Shown here: piece by piece, positions 9,403-20,394 of the stretch
Position numbering within the stretch: the first letter of the stretch is position 1
Layout of the letters: every line of letters begins with the position of its first letter
Assembly: GCA_019925095.2 (NCBI GenBank)
Contig: CM034408.1
Coordinates: 5,186,001-5,250,000 of the forward strand
Length of the DNA: 64,000 nucleotides
Source: Dendrolimus kikuchii
Lineage: Eukaryota; Arthropoda; Insecta; Lepidoptera; Lasiocampidae
Direction of reading: 5' to 3'
Made by a program: the position numbers and the translations under genes
The notes under the pieces: model-generated
Databases searched by the model: none
Seen by the model: only the letters and a program-made list of their open reading frames with translations
What the model was told of the DNA's origin: nothing

Positions 9403-10270
9403 GTTCTTTACGCATTTTGGCAAGAACCAAACACTTGTTTATTTATTCTGTAAATATTCTGTAATACGTTTTTCCAATAAAACCGATTGAATATGTTTCA
9501 TAAAAAAAATTGCTAGCATGCAATGAAAACTGCTCATGAAAGTAATCATTGTTACTGATTAAAAAATTAGGAAACAGACGACGGCTACCGTTCGTCGCGG
9601 TGATATCGAGAAAATATAATAGATTTAGTAGAATACGAAATTTTGACATAGTGTCAATGGAATCGTACTTTGAATATCTTCGCAACGTAAAGATATTGAA
9701 ATAGCGGAATTGGACCCTAGAGACGAAGCCAACATGTTGCCGCCTTTTAGAGTGTCGTAGAGGTATGAGACAGGGGAAACAGGATATTGCTTATTATCAT
9801 TCATAATGTTTAACATTTATTTTTGTATTGACAATCGATAATAATAAAAATATACCTATTCTATACAAAGAATAAACACAAATCTACAGAAAAATACCTA
9901 CTGTATACACCAACAATAAGCAAGTATGAACTCGCGGCACTGATAATTCATCTTCACGCATGAAGAATCACCACACGTGGCTTTCTATTATAATAATCCC
10001 AAAATAAACTACAAAAAGTTACAAAACTTTAGTTCTCTCATCACTCATCATTTAAATATGGACTAAACGCCGTCATACTCTTCCGTGGAAAAAGCCAGTT
10101 TTAAAATTTCCACAATAATAGATTGAAGATATATAATTAGTTTCGTGAATTTTTCCACGTTTGCACGCAGCAACATGCGAGATGGGATAATTGCGTCCTC
10201 TTTTTCTAACGTCCTTTTTAAATATTTTTTCATATTAATATTCCCTGTCTGTTATAAATCTGTTATTATC
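9403..10270. other. AT-rich DNA with a fragment of repeat family H
   Basis: Bases about 9596-9690 (GATATCGAGAA, then TTTAGTAGAATACG, then ATCTTCGCAACG) match family H at 45.3 and 58.0 kb. The short stretch near 9720-9760 resembles the CR1-type tail at 44.1 kb. The rest is anonymous. Confidence 0.45.
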
Positions 10271-10595
10271 TGTGCAGGAACGGAGAAAGAATACAATTTC
10301 CTGCGGCCGGGCGGCCTGTCGTAAGAGGTGACAAAACAACCCACAGCCAGGTGGTAGGGCGTTTGTCCGATTGGATGGCTACCACCCCTGGTCTAAAGTA
10401 TGTCGTCATAACAACCTTGAGTTGTGTTCCGGCATTAGTGACCAGGTTCCAGTCTCCTTTAAGAGAGCAGCAGCGTATTTGTAGCACCTTTGGTGTTGTA
10501 AATGTCCATAGGCGATGGTAACCGCTTTCCATCAAGTGGGCCGTCTGCCTGTCTGCTGAACTCCTGCATTAAAAAAATAAAATATAAAAAAAGTC
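10271..10595 (+). mobile_element. SINE-A, near full length
   Basis: Begins TGTGCAGGAACGGAGAAAG and ends GCCGTCTGCCTGTCTGCTG and an A-rich tail. Several copies here start at this same head and end at the same tail, which marks a discrete short element of about 290 bases. Its last about 100 bases match the 3' end of the CR1-like LINE at 54.7 and 55.6 kb. Confidence 0.75.
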
Positions 10596-10639
10596 CAAAA
10601 AATATTTATGTATTCTCATTTTACCATTAAACACATTAT

Positions 10640-11440
10640 TAGGTCACATTATTAGACGATTAAGTTTCCGTCCAGGCAATAGTACCACTACTGCGCTAGT
10701 TAATATCACTGAAGATATCCGTCATGATATGGAAAATGATCTGTTGACTATACTGTCTGCTTTTATAGTGTTCATTTTGATGTTCTTCTTGGAATCTTGA
10801 GTTTTATTAAGATATCTCTAACAGCTGCTGACTGGTTTCGTAATTACCTGTCTGGACGCCAGCAACGCATTCGCTTTGATGATCTTTATTAATCACTGTG
10901 TGGTTTGTTTGCTGGTGTCCCTCAGGGCGGCGTTTTATCACCTCTCTTATTTGCTATTTTCATTATCTTGATTTCCAATAATCTTTCTTCGTCATACCAC
11001 CTTTATGCAGATGATTTAAAAATCTACACTCAATGTAATTTTGACCGATTATCAGAAGCAATTCAAACTACAAATAGGGACTTTATAAAAATTGTTAACT
11101 GCAGCCAAGCTTATGGTCCGAGTGTTAATCCGAAAAAGACTAAGGTTATTGTCGGCAGTTCTAGGCTTGTCTCCAAAATTGACTGGTCTTCTCTTCCCCA
11201 TGTTGTGTTTGATGGTGTGCGCGTTGAAATCAGTGAAAATGTTAAAAATTTAGCAATTATCATTGACAGAAAACTGTCTTGGCGGCCTCACCTGACTGAA
11301 ATCACTAGGAAACTTTTGGCGTCATCCGCTTCACTAAGAAGACTGAAGAATTTCCTACCTACTGCTACTAACACAGTAGGTAGGAACAGGACAGGACAAC
11401 GTCTGTCATATCATCTGGTATTATTTTTGAAAACAACACT
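10640..11440 (+). pseudogene. Decayed non-LTR retrotransposon reverse transcriptase
   Basis: Bases 10905-11375 encode a recognisable LINE reverse-transcriptase core: GVPQGGVLSPLLF followed by YADDLKIY (catalytic YADD) and a downstream WRPHLTEITRKL segment typical of Jockey/I-type LINEs. Upstream, 10645-10904 still encodes FRPGNSTTTALVNI and WFRNYLSGRQQ but in shifted frames with stops. The endonuclease domain is missing, and homology stops near 11375 where unrelated sequence begins. It is dead. It differs from the RTE and CR1 elements elsewhere in the window; I could not set the clade. Confidence 0.85.
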
Positions 11441-11960
11441 ACAACATAATTTTTAAAATTCCTGCCAAAAAACTTTTAGCATGTTTTATAACGTTTCAAA
11501 AGAGTATCGGATTATGTAAATCGATAGATTGATGCCATTAATTACGGTTAATCGGAAGCCATAGATTAATAACATCGTGTAACGACGGACATGTAATATC
11601 CGGGGCTTAACAGAATTATAGGCTTCTTACAATATATACATTTTACACCAAACAGCAAAATAGCTTAGAATCAAGTAGAAATTGCGGCCTTATCGTTGGT
11701 AGCGATCTTTTCCAGGCAACCTTGGGATGGAGAGAGAAAAATGGCACAAACCTAGGGCAGGGTTTTGTTGATTTGAAAAACTGTCTAAGAAGTACATATT
11801 GCCTGGCTAGGATTTGATCGCACATTATTAGAAAGAAACGCTTGTTTGTATTTACTTAGCTATGACGAGACAGTTGAATTAAAGGTTTAATCAATGGGAC
11901 ATATCCTTCTGCGAAATAATAAACGCTATGACACTGGTCTGTTTACAGCCGCGTCCAGTA
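11441..11960. other. AT-rich DNA with a LINE 3'-UTR fragment
   Basis: Bases about 11655-11745 (TTATCGTTGGTAGCGATC, then TCCAGGCAACC) are the reverse complement of LINE family L at 15.98 and 48.4 kb. The rest is anonymous. Confidence 0.45.
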
Positions 11961-12262
11961 TTTTTATTGCGTGAGTTCAGCAGACAGGCAGACGGCCCAC
12001 TTGATGGAAAGCGGTTACCATCGCCTATAGACATTTGCAACACCAAAGTTGCTACAAATGCGCTGCTGCTCTCTTAAGGGAGACTGGAACCTGGTCACTA
12101 ATGCCGGAACACAATACAAGGTTGTTATGGCGGCATACTTTAGACCAGGGGTGGTGCCATCCAGTCGGGCAGACGCCGTACCACCTGGCTGTGGGTTGTT
12201 TAGTCGCCTCTTACGACAGGCCGCCTGGCCGCAGGAAATTGTATTCTTTCTCTTTCTTTTTC
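11961..12262 (-). mobile_element. SINE-A
   Basis: Minus-strand copy: the tail is at low coordinate (TTTTTATTGCGTGAGTTCAG) and the 5' part near 12262 (GTATTCTTTCTC). The first about 15 bases of the head are missing. Confidence 0.75.
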
Positions 12263-12313
12263 AAGTATGACACTTGTATGCAACCACGAATGTTAATCAT
12301 TAAAATGTATATA

Positions 12314-12604
12314 CAGTAAACCTCTATAAGTCGAACTTGAAGGTAGACGCCAAAAAATTCGAGTTATAGAATTTTAAACTTATGGAGGATTTCGACTTAA
12401 GTGAATTTTGTAAGGAAACATTCGATTTGTAGAGGTTAAGATTTATATTAATAATAATAATAATAAATCTTTATTGTCAGAAAGTCAAATTTACATTATT
12501 TATATTACCTACTGGTCCCAAACTAGGCGAAGCCTGTATTTTGAAGACCAAAGCCGATGTTTATAGCCACAGCGGGCAGACGTGTGTTTTGTGTATATGC
12601 GTGA

Positions 12605-12702
<98 letters not shown>

Positions 12703-13031
12703 TTGTATGTGTGTGTGGGTGAGTATGTGTGCGTGTGTGTTTTTACGCATTATCGTATAACACTATTCAGACGGTGATTTTTTTTTTATTTTTTTTTTTA
12801 TTGTATTTATAGAGGTTGTAAAATCAATTATTGCTATGTTCGAGATACAGAGGTCCAATTGATTTGTTTTGAGTTATCGAGGGAAAATAAGTACTTAATT
12901 TGTTTATAGGGATTAACTAATTATTTCGACTCATAGAGGGTTCATATTTCAAGCAACGTAGGTTTGGGGGTTGATGAAGGGAACACGATTTTTTTCGAGT
13001 TATCGCGGTTCGACTTAAAGGGGTTCTACTG
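12314..13031. mobile_element. pogo-like inverted-repeat element
   Basis: Left end CAGTAAACCTCTATAAGTCG after TA; right end, reverse-complemented, CAGTAGAACCCCTTTAAGTC. Such CAGTA ends are typical of pogo/Tigger elements. Internal parts keep the theme of the ends (GAGTTATCGAGGG, CTCATAGAGGG). The right TA is now TG. No transposase is left. A GT microsatellite and a second sequence sit inside. Confidence 0.6.
12607..12720. repeat. (GT)n microsatellite
   Basis: Over 100 bases of almost pure GT dinucleotide with a few interruptions, inside the pogo-like element. Confidence 0.95.
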
Positions 13032-13301
13032 TGATAGTGGTATATCTCAGACGCGGTGTTCTAACGTCATACTCCACGTTCGCAGTCATTCTTGAGCACC
13101 CGAGCCTAAAGATGTAGAACGTTTGAAGTCAACAAATCTGTCCAATCACAAAGAGTAGACAGGAAAAACTGACGCGTGTTAAAACGTTTCCAGAGTGAAC
13201 ATCCGTATAACCTCAATTTATACTCGACACCGCTGTCAGCGTCTATGATAGACTACAATATTATAAAAATAATGCTAAATGCACCCCATCTATCATACAG
13301 T

Positions 13302-13551
13302 GACAGCTATTCAATCCTTTCAAAGCAATCGCTTTTATAGAATGACCATAAACAGTATTAGTACTGGTATTAGACGGATCAATCAAATTGTACCAACTTG
13401 TTTGAAAGACATAGCTGAAAGGATACGACAGCTATCCAATCCTTTCGAAGCAATTGCTTTTATAGAACGACTATAAACTAATACCGGTGTTAAACGGATC
13501 AACCAAATTGAACCAACTTGTTTTAAAGGCACGAAACTGAAGGGACACAAA
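13302..13551. repeat. Two-copy tandem duplication, about 125 bases
   Basis: Copy 1 starts GACAGCTATTCAATCC at 13302 and copy 2 starts GACAGCTATCCAATCC at 13427. Both continue with AAAGCAAT, ACGGATCAA and ACCAACTTGTTT in step, diverged by scattered substitutions. Confidence 0.85.
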
Positions 13552-13845
13552 TTTGGAAATCGGTTATGACTCGAACCGGTTATAACCGTAATATAGGAGC
13601 TTTTGTTTTCGGGTTTGTTCTACTTGTAACCACAATTAAACGGTTTTTAGCAACAAAAGTGATTTAATTAGATCCTATTGAATAAATCGTTTTTGAAAGG
13701 TTTCTACGGAACATCTTTAATGCGCAGTCACGTGGTAAATTTTCAGTTGCATGCTAAAATATATTTATACTATCTGACTCGGCGAACTTCGTACCGCCAT
13801 ATTTTCTAAATTCCTAAAAGACTTTCTTTCATGACACAAAAACAT

Positions 13846-14105
13846 AATCACCAAAATCGGTCCAGATGATTAGGATGATTCTAGAACCCGATCTCAGCGC
13901 CACCTACCGGTTCTAATTGCGAATCTAAACTACCCGGGAACCCACTCAAACACACAAAAACAAAATCACCAAAATCGGTTCAGGTGATTAGGAGGATTCT
14001 AGAACCCGATCTCAGCGCCACCTACCGGTTCCAATTGTAAATCTAAACCATCCCGGGACTCACTCAAATACACACATACAATTTCATCACAATCGGTAAA
14101 GTCGT
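13846..14105. repeat. Tandem 128-base duplication within a Helitron-like repeat
   Basis: AATCACCAAAATCGG starts at 13846 and again at 13974. Both units carry TTCTAGAACCCGATCTCAGC and GCCACCTACCGGTTC. The core CAGCGCCACCTACCGGGTCC also occurs at 41.6 kb, with a similar form at 53.2 kb. Confidence 0.75.
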
Positions 14106-14246
14106 ACTCAAGTTATGCGCGTATATTCATTTCTATGATTAATTTTTATATATAAGAAGATTAGAAACAGTTTATATATAGAGAAAGAAATTTTCATGGA
14201 ATAAACCGGTTAATACAAGTTTACGAAATAATTAAATAAAACCGAT

Positions 14247-14375
14247 CATAGCATTGTCATTGACACGACATCTTTGTCGTCCGTGATCACGGCTACTAAA
14301 AAGTGGCCGCGCTTAAAAGCATTAAAACGTCGTTTTATTTATGTGTAAACGCGAACACATAATACTACCGATTAT
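14247..14375. mobile_element. Penelope-like element terminal remnant
   Basis: Contains GTGATCACGGCTACT, AGTGGCCGCGCTTAAAAGC and AAAACGTCGTTTTATT, related to the terminal sequences at 26.1-26.3 and 38.3 kb, with internal deletion. Confidence 0.55.
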
Positions 14376-14420
14376 AACATTTTAGAAACGGTACATTTTA
14401 AACCGGTTTCAAGCCTTGTA

Positions 14421-15011
14421 TGTTTACAATTTTACATGGATCGCTTTGGTTGTTTCAACTAAATTGAAATGCAGAAATGAACCGTGAATATCACCCTAAG
14501 ATTACTTGGCAAGGTCATATCAAGGCCTCGCATTCACAAATATGCTAAGTCATTGAATATTTTGGCAAACAGCTATTCCAGTTCAATACTATCATCGAAT
14601 ACTTTACAGTCCTTTGACCTGTCTGTTGTCTCGTTTAAAGTAAATTCTATTATCATAGCAATAATATTGAAACTTTATTCTTTTTATCGAATAACTTCAA
14701 CCAAAGAATGTCTTTGACTTGAATGATATTTTAATTTCAATTCAACGAGACTTTTTTTTAATCGTGGTAAAGGAGTAAAATCGGATATTTTTCAATAATC
14801 AATACATTTATAATAACTTGAAAATCGTTAACTTTCGGCCATGGGTACATACATATAAGAGATCAAATTTGTTATAATTGAGCTCTAGCTCGATCCGACG
14901 GGAATACGTCGAGTTCTCAATAACCCTATATATAAAGAAAGAAAAGAGTTTGTAGTGGATATAAGAACCCTTCGTAAGTTTGGAAAAGAAATAAAGATAC
15001 AATATATTTCA
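14421..15011. other. AT-rich DNA, nothing recognised
   Basis: A 77-codon plus-strand ORF (14484-14717) has no recognisable motif and is likely chance. No repeat relationship was seen. Confidence 0.5.
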
Positions 15012-15282
15012 GCCGTGCAGGAACGGAGAAAGATTACAATTTCCTGCGGCCGGGCGGCCTGTCGTAAGAGGCGACAAAACAACCCATAGCCAGGTGGTAT
15101 GGTATTTGCTCGATTTTATGGCGACCACCCTTGGTCTAGAGTATGCCGCCATAACAAGCTTATGTTGTGTTTCGGCATTAGTGATTAGGTTCGTCTCCTT
15201 TAAGAGAGCAGCAGCGCATGGTAGCACCTTTGGTATTGCAAATGTCCATAGGCCTGTCTGCTGAACCGCTGCAATTAAAAAT
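15012..15282 (+). mobile_element. SINE-A with internal deletion in the tail
   Basis: Starts at the common head (CCGTGCAGGAACGGAG) and is collinear to CCATAGG. The next about 35 bases of the usual tail are missing before CCTGTCTGCTGAACC. Confidence 0.75.
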
Positions 15283-15425
15283 CAATACTTTATTGCACAC
15301 AATGTTACAAAATAAATTCGTACATACAATCGTAACGGCAATTACAATGGGCGGTCTTATCGCTGAGAGCGATATCTTCCAGACAACCTTTGGATGGACA
15401 GAAACTCGGTATGGATGGGAGTAGG
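15283..15425 (-). repeat. LINE family L 3'-UTR fragment
   Basis: GGGCGGTCTTATCGCTGAGAG and TCTTCCAGACAACC are the reverse complement of the family L segment at 15.98 kb (GGTTGTCTGGAAGAGATCGC). It directly follows the SINE-A tail. Confidence 0.55.
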
Positions 15426-15637
15426 TATGTAATAGATATAAATACTAATACATACGTAAATGTAAAGGAAAACGATTCAGAAATTACAATATAAATATGT
15501 ATATTTATCTAAATATACAAGTTGTGTGTCGTCCAATAACACCATCCCAAGCATACAAGTAAATAACATTATTATTCAGATAAAAGAAAAATATATAAAG
15601 GAATAGAAAACAGAACAGAGGACTGTACTACCTCTCG

Positions 15638-15809
15638 TGTACTAGCAGAGGGTGATGTCAGGAGCCTTAAGAACAGACGAGCGTGCATGACAAGAGTTAT
15701 GAATGTCAAAGAAGCAAGTGAGGTGTGTAAGAATGGGCCTAAATGGCGCACTGTTGTTCGTACCTACCCCGCAAGGGAACTGGCGTGAAGTTATGTATGT
15801 ATGTATGTA
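15638..15809 (+). mobile_element. RTE-type LINE, 3' end
   Basis: Starts GTGTACTAGCAGAGGG and ends GAAGTTATGTATGTATGTAT. Encodes the last codons of the RTE ORF (MTRVMNVKEASEVCKNGPKW). Confidence 0.8.
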
Positions 15810-15984
15810 GAAAACAGAAATATAGAAAAGCAATAATCCCGGACAAAACAGGTTCATCCGGAGAGAGGAACGACATTAAAAAAATTCAGTTATCACCCGC
15901 GCGCAGAAGATTTGCCGATGACTACTTACTATTATTGTATATACTTATGTAATCTATATACACGGGTACTATATATATACGGGT

Positions 15985-16135
15985 TGTCTGGAAGAGATCG
16001 CTTCTTAGCGATAAGACCGTCCATTGTGCATATTTAGAATATTTTTAGGCTAAGGTTTTTCTGTGTTTTCTGTAATGGTGTACAATAGTTTAAGTATTAT
16101 CTATCTATCTATCTAATAATAAATTTATTGCAACA
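15985..16135 (+). repeat. LINE family L 3' end
   Basis: GGTTGTCTGGAAGAGATCGC, GCGATAAGACCGTCCATTG, then a CTAT microsatellite and AATAATAAATTTATTGC. The same 3'-UTR is at 48.41 kb in sense and at 11.66 and 15.28 kb inverted. Confidence 0.55.
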
Positions 16136-16289
16136 ACTATTTTTGTCCACTCTACTGACCATCGACCCGTGACATCATGAGGCTATCGGCAAACTTTCTA
16201 CGCGCGGGTAGTATTCCGCAGTTTTATTACGTCATTAGTATAGTGCACAAAATATAGCTTCCTCTGATATACCATCCATAAAAACCTAG

Positions 16290-16430
16290 TACTTTTTTGT
16301 TATTGCGTGGATGGCAAATAGGCGTCGGCCTGTCTCATAGAATCTGGTTATCGTCGCTTATAGACGCTTGGACACTAGGGGTGAATCCAGCGCGTTGCCA
16401 GATAGGGGAATGGAATACGTGGAGGAGGAA
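16290..16430 (-). repeat. CR1-type LINE 3' end, diverged
   Basis: ATTGCGTGGATGGC, TTATCGTCGCTTATAGACGC and CGTTGCCAGATAGGGG follow the layout of the minus-strand tail at 44.04-44.29 kb. It abuts the SINE-A copy in the same orientation. Confidence 0.45.
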
Positions 16431-16988
16431 GTGCACAGGCAGACAGCCCACCTGATGGAAAGCGGTTACCATCGCCTATGCACATTTGTAACAACTAAGG
16501 TGCTACCAATGTGTTGCCACTCTCTAAAGGAAGACTGGATCCTGGCCGCTATTATTAACGGCCATAACACAACTCAAGTTTATTGTGACAGCATAATCTA
16601 GACCAGTGGTCGGCAAACTTATTAGCCAAAGAGCCAAATATAAACATTACAACAATTAAAAAAAAAACCTGGGAGCTAAATAAGTAGTACACTAAATAAA
16701 ACTAAATTTCATACTTAATAAATATTTATTAATGCGAACAATGTGCTTGCATCTCCTTGGAAAGTTTGAGTAAGTCAGGTTTGTATGTTGTTGTTTTTAA
16801 TTTTAGTCATGATTCCAAGTTTTCATCAATAAGATTTATTATTGCGCCTTTCGTGGATATTTGTACCAGAGCTCAAGGAACTCAAGGAGCAAAAGAGCCA
16901 CATGCGGCTCTGGAGCCGCACTGCCGACCACTGCTCTAAACCAAGGGTGGTGGCCATCCAGACGGGCAAATATCCTCCCCGGGCAAAC
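16430..16988 (-). mobile_element. SINE-A interrupted by a hAT insertion
   Basis: Tail at 16434-16510 and body to 16603, then a 330-base insertion, then the body resumes at about 16934 (CTCTAAACCAAGGGTGGTGGCCA) and ends near 16988. The two halves are collinear with intact copies. Confidence 0.75.
16604..16933. mobile_element. Non-autonomous hAT element
   Basis: Ends are a perfect 12-base inverted repeat (CAGTGGTCGGCA). It is flanked by an 8-base, slightly diverged target duplication: ATCTAGAC (16596-16603) and CTCTAAAC (16934-16941). CAG ends and 8-base duplications are hAT features. At 330 bases with no ORF of note it must be mobilised in trans. GAGCC-type motifs repeat near both ends. Confidence 0.85.
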
Positions 16989-17486
16989 TCTGATTAAAAC
17001 CAGATAAATTATGTACTGTGCAACTGACATGTTAAAATGTAACTTTATTGTCAGTAGCGCGAAGTAAAAGGGCAACATACAAAAGTTTATTACTCTAATA
17101 CAACAAGACATGCTTCTCATAACAATAAAACCATGAAGTCGTACAACAAGATTTTATATTGTTATGAGTTTGCTTTTAAAGCTTGGCAGTATAGCGACTT
17201 TTTCAATTATCGCTAGATCTAGCGAAATTTTGACATCAAAATATGCGTTTTGTTCTTATTCGCAAAAACTGTAGTGAATTTTGTAGCTTCGGTAATGATA
17301 AACTTTACTTATTACTTAAAACGCTAATGTATATTTTAATTAGGTACTTTTGTAAACGGAGTACTTAATGTTACAACTTTTGTTTTGGTATATCTGACCT
17401 GTTGTCTCTTGTCTCCGATGGGACCAAAGAGTTCTTGTTAATGTCACAATCTTAAAATTGAGAGTATTTTAATATAAAGTACTAGG
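16989..17486. other. AT-rich DNA, nothing recognised
   Basis: No ORF or repeat relationship was seen. Confidence 0.5.
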
Positions 17487-17990
17487 ATACGCCCGCTATT
17501 ACATCTATGCTTGATTTGAAATTCTCACGGGATTCCCGGGACGTAAAACACCGCCCAATTTGAAAAATAATGTAAGCTATTATATTATTTTAGCGAAAAT
17601 TGTTTCGGAATCAGCTAATTTTTGCGCACCCGAACAACTAAAAACCCTTTCCGAGAAAATTCTGGCGGGATTCTCTAGAAAAAAACGTCTCACATTTTAG
17701 CTATCGATCAGTAAAATATCACATTGGAATTCGATTTTTTTAAATCTGACCATTTTAATTAATTCCCAGAAAATTTCCCGTGGGATTCCCAGGATTTAAA
17801 GTAGCGCAAAGTTTAAGTCGAAGAATTAGCTGTCGATCAGCGAAAATCGCATCGAAATCTGCCCAGTAGTTTTTACATGAATCCGGAACAAACAGAGAAG
17901 AAAAAAAATGCATCATATTCTCCGTTGTTTATATAGTCTACCCCAGTTTTTTTATATAGGTTCAATGTACAGATACAACATATTAAGAAT
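17487..17990 (-). mobile_element. Helitron-like family F
   Basis: ACTAGGATACGCCCGC at the low end is the inverted CTAG terminus. Inside lie GGGATTCCCGGGA-type motifs, GCTGTCGATCAGCGAAAATC and ATCTGCCCAGTAGTTTTTAC, then TTTATATAGTCTA. Related copies are at 20.4, 29.2-30.3 and 47.5 kb. Confidence 0.6.
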
Positions 17991-18234
17991 TTTATAATGT
18001 TATAGATTTACATGCAACAGCTATCAAACATGAACGATAAAATGTTCGTAATTTACTAAAGTATGTATGACTCATAAAATATATATTTTTTTATTCCACT
18101 GTGGATCGTTACTAGAGCTACCAGACACTACATGACGTAGTAGTAGAAGAGTAGTGCAATAAAATTATTTTTAATATAAAATTTAAGTGAGATCCCTACT
18201 ATCTCGTCCGCCGCGCTTTTCCACCCTAAAGCCT

Positions 18235-18345
18235 GGTAACCTATTGGGAACACTGCCGGTGTTGCAATCGGCCATAGGCGATGGTAACCACTTTACATCA
18301 AGCGAACTGCCTGCCTGTTTGATCACTTCGTATACTAAAAAAATT
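18235..18345 (+). repeat. CR1-type tail fragment
   Basis: GTGTTGCAATCGGCCATAGGC, GATGGTAACCACTTTACATC and CTGCCTGCCTGTTTGATC form a diverged version of the common LINE/SINE tail. Confidence 0.55.
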
Positions 18346-18701
18346 AAATTGTGTATACAATATAGGAGATGGGATATAGGTAGATAGGTATACATACAAT
18401 AACATATACATACAATAACATAGGTATACATACAATAACATACTTGCTTTTAAGTCGCAGTATGATCAAGAATGGAGTATGCCCACTTAAAATCCACTTG
18501 TTAATAATACTCTTATGTATACTATGTCTTAAAAAAAATATTTTAAATGTAAAATGAAGTAGACACTGATCGCCATAAGAAATCCAAATATGCTAATTTG
18601 AATTCATACAAATAAACTTTAAAATATAAACATTTAATATCTGTTTCGCAACCACGTAAAATGGTATATATTCCTCGATAGATTCTCGTCTAACTTCATA
18701 T

Positions 18702-19186
18702 TGTTACGAGTGCGTGACTCGAATTAAAATGCCGTTGGAATTACTATATAATTTATTAGAACTATACAAACACGTATAATACAGGTACAAATATAACTGG
18801 ACGCAGCCAGTACAAACATAATGCACGATTCAACAACACGCGCAAAGTCCGTCACTATATCGCTTATCCAACGTACACAAGTCTCGCCTTGACCGTGGTT
18901 CTTGCTAGACAGACCTCTCTGTCCATCCTGCCGTCGTTTTATACTTCACAAATACAAGTGTGCCCGCCCGTATCGTCGACTTAATTTCGTAGTAATCGTA
19001 ATCCGTACACCTGGTGAATAATACTTGCAAACGGCCATAAACGAGTACAATAGGCTGTTCTCCACAATAACCAATAAATAAGTATACAAAAGAAGACAAT
19101 CGCAAAGGTATTACAATTGGTTCAAATGCCGACAGGTAATAGCGTGCTTCGTGGAATTTATTTTGTCGGGGGGCTAAGTTGTAACA
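18702..19186 (-). mobile_element. Solo LTR, family C
   Basis: 485 bases from TGTTACGAG to TTGTAACA, flanked on both sides by ATAT (18698-18701, 19187-19190). In sense (minus) orientation it has a TATA box (GTATAAAACGACGG) and AATAAATT before the 3' end. No internal retrotransposon sequence adjoins it. Four more full-length and one partial copy are in the window. Confidence 0.85.
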
Positions 19187-19263
19187 ATATTATAGTGAAA
19201 CCACAATCTGTATCATTTAATATAGACCTTGATTTTTTAGTATTTTATAAAGTATTAGCGTCT

Positions 19264-19355
19264 TAGTATACATAGTAAAACTACGTTTTTACGGTTTTAA
19301 GCGCGATAATTTATTTAATTTTTATTATTCCGACGTTTTTCCCACTAAAGACGGA
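19264..19355. mobile_element. Penelope-like terminal remnant
   Basis: TAAAACTACG, ACGGTTTTAAGCGCG and TTCCGACGTTT occur in the same order as in the Penelope ends at 26.1 and 38.3 kb, with substitutions. Nothing follows that encodes protein. Confidence 0.55.
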
Positions 19356-20282
19356 TGACAAAGCTACCAAGTGTCAATGAATATTGTTATAGTTTTATTT
19401 AGTCTACCGCCAACTTGTTCATTTTAATTATTTAGTTTTAAATTTCTTTATGGTTATTATTTACGTTATGAAAACCTAATCTAATTTACTACCGCTTCGT
19501 ATTTGATTTTTGAGTGGATTTTTTTATTAGCGATATTTTAAACATTTGTGATCCCTGTATTGTATATCTCATATATTTTTTAATAACATTTTACAATGGT
19601 GGCTTGTTGTTTAAAGACGACACTTAGGATATTTTATATTGAATGACGTCATAAACATAATTTAATCAGTCAGTTTTCGTGCAGAAATGTGAGCCGAAAA
19701 GTTTTAATGCCATTTTAGAGTAATGAACATTTTATATATATATATTTGAAATAAAAATTCTAGTTAGTTTATTATATTATCTTAGGATCAAATTAAGGCA
19801 CATTTAAAAATGATAATATCATATTAAAGTCTCAAGTGAAGCCTATTTTTTTGTCACTTGAAGTTACCAATGAAACATAATCTCTAGCGATTTTTACAAG
19901 TTGACGTGACAACACTGGCTCCCTAAATCTCGTACACCTAAATATGTGAATCCTTCAAATAATTTCATGCATTTTACGGTTTTGTTTACAGTCGGTTGTT
20001 TATTTGACAACATTTTGGTGGCGCATAGAACACGATAAGTTATTATAGTCGTAAAAGAGTTACAATGTATTTAAATTCAGAAAAAACTGTGAATTTACAT
20101 TTAGGTTACAAATAATCTTTGTTATATTTAAATGGATCTTTAATAAAAACATTCTTTTAGAAAAAAAGATGGTTATCTATTTTATGGGGCATTAAAAAAA
20201 TGTTGCCTTAGATCGAGACAATATATTATTTTATTAATGCAAAATTAATTTATATCAAGTCGAATACTAGTTTAAAGTGTAA
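19356..20282. other. AT-rich DNA, nothing recognised
   Basis: About 0.9 kb with no ORF above chance and no link to other repeats seen here. Confidence 0.5.
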
Positions 20283-20392
20283 ACGGTAACCCGTCTTGGA
20301 CGAGCATAACGGTCTGGTCGTTCCCCTAAAAATTTATGAAGTCTGAGTCTAGCCATGAGACGTTTATGGGCTATTTATAATATTATAAAATT
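20283..20392 (+). repeat. SINE 3' part (tRNA-SINE family 2)
   Basis: CCCGTCTTGGACGAGCATAAC and GAGACGTTTATGGGCTAT match the 3' part of the SINE at 60.5-60.8 kb and the fragment at 29.1 kb. Confidence 0.5.
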
Positions 20393-20394
20393 CT

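Larger units (their letters stand above)
13549..14420. repeat. Repeat family I, copy 1 (interrupted)
   Basis: Shares with 24.38-25.45 kb the segments AATTAAACGGTTTTT, CAGTCACGTGGTA (against CAGCCATGTGGTA), TTTTCAGTTGCA, AATAAACCGGTTAAT and the end TTTTAAACCGGTTTCAAGCC. Helitron-like and Penelope fragments break it up. AAACCGGTT motifs near both ends suggest an inverted-repeat DNA element; class unknown. Confidence 0.5.

Noticed and set aside
12523..12750. 75-codon ORF rich in His-Thr
   Set aside because: It is a translation of the (GT)n microsatellite.
14484..14717. 77-codon ORF as a candidate host gene
   Set aside because: No motif, no codon bias visible, AT-rich context; chance is sufficient.
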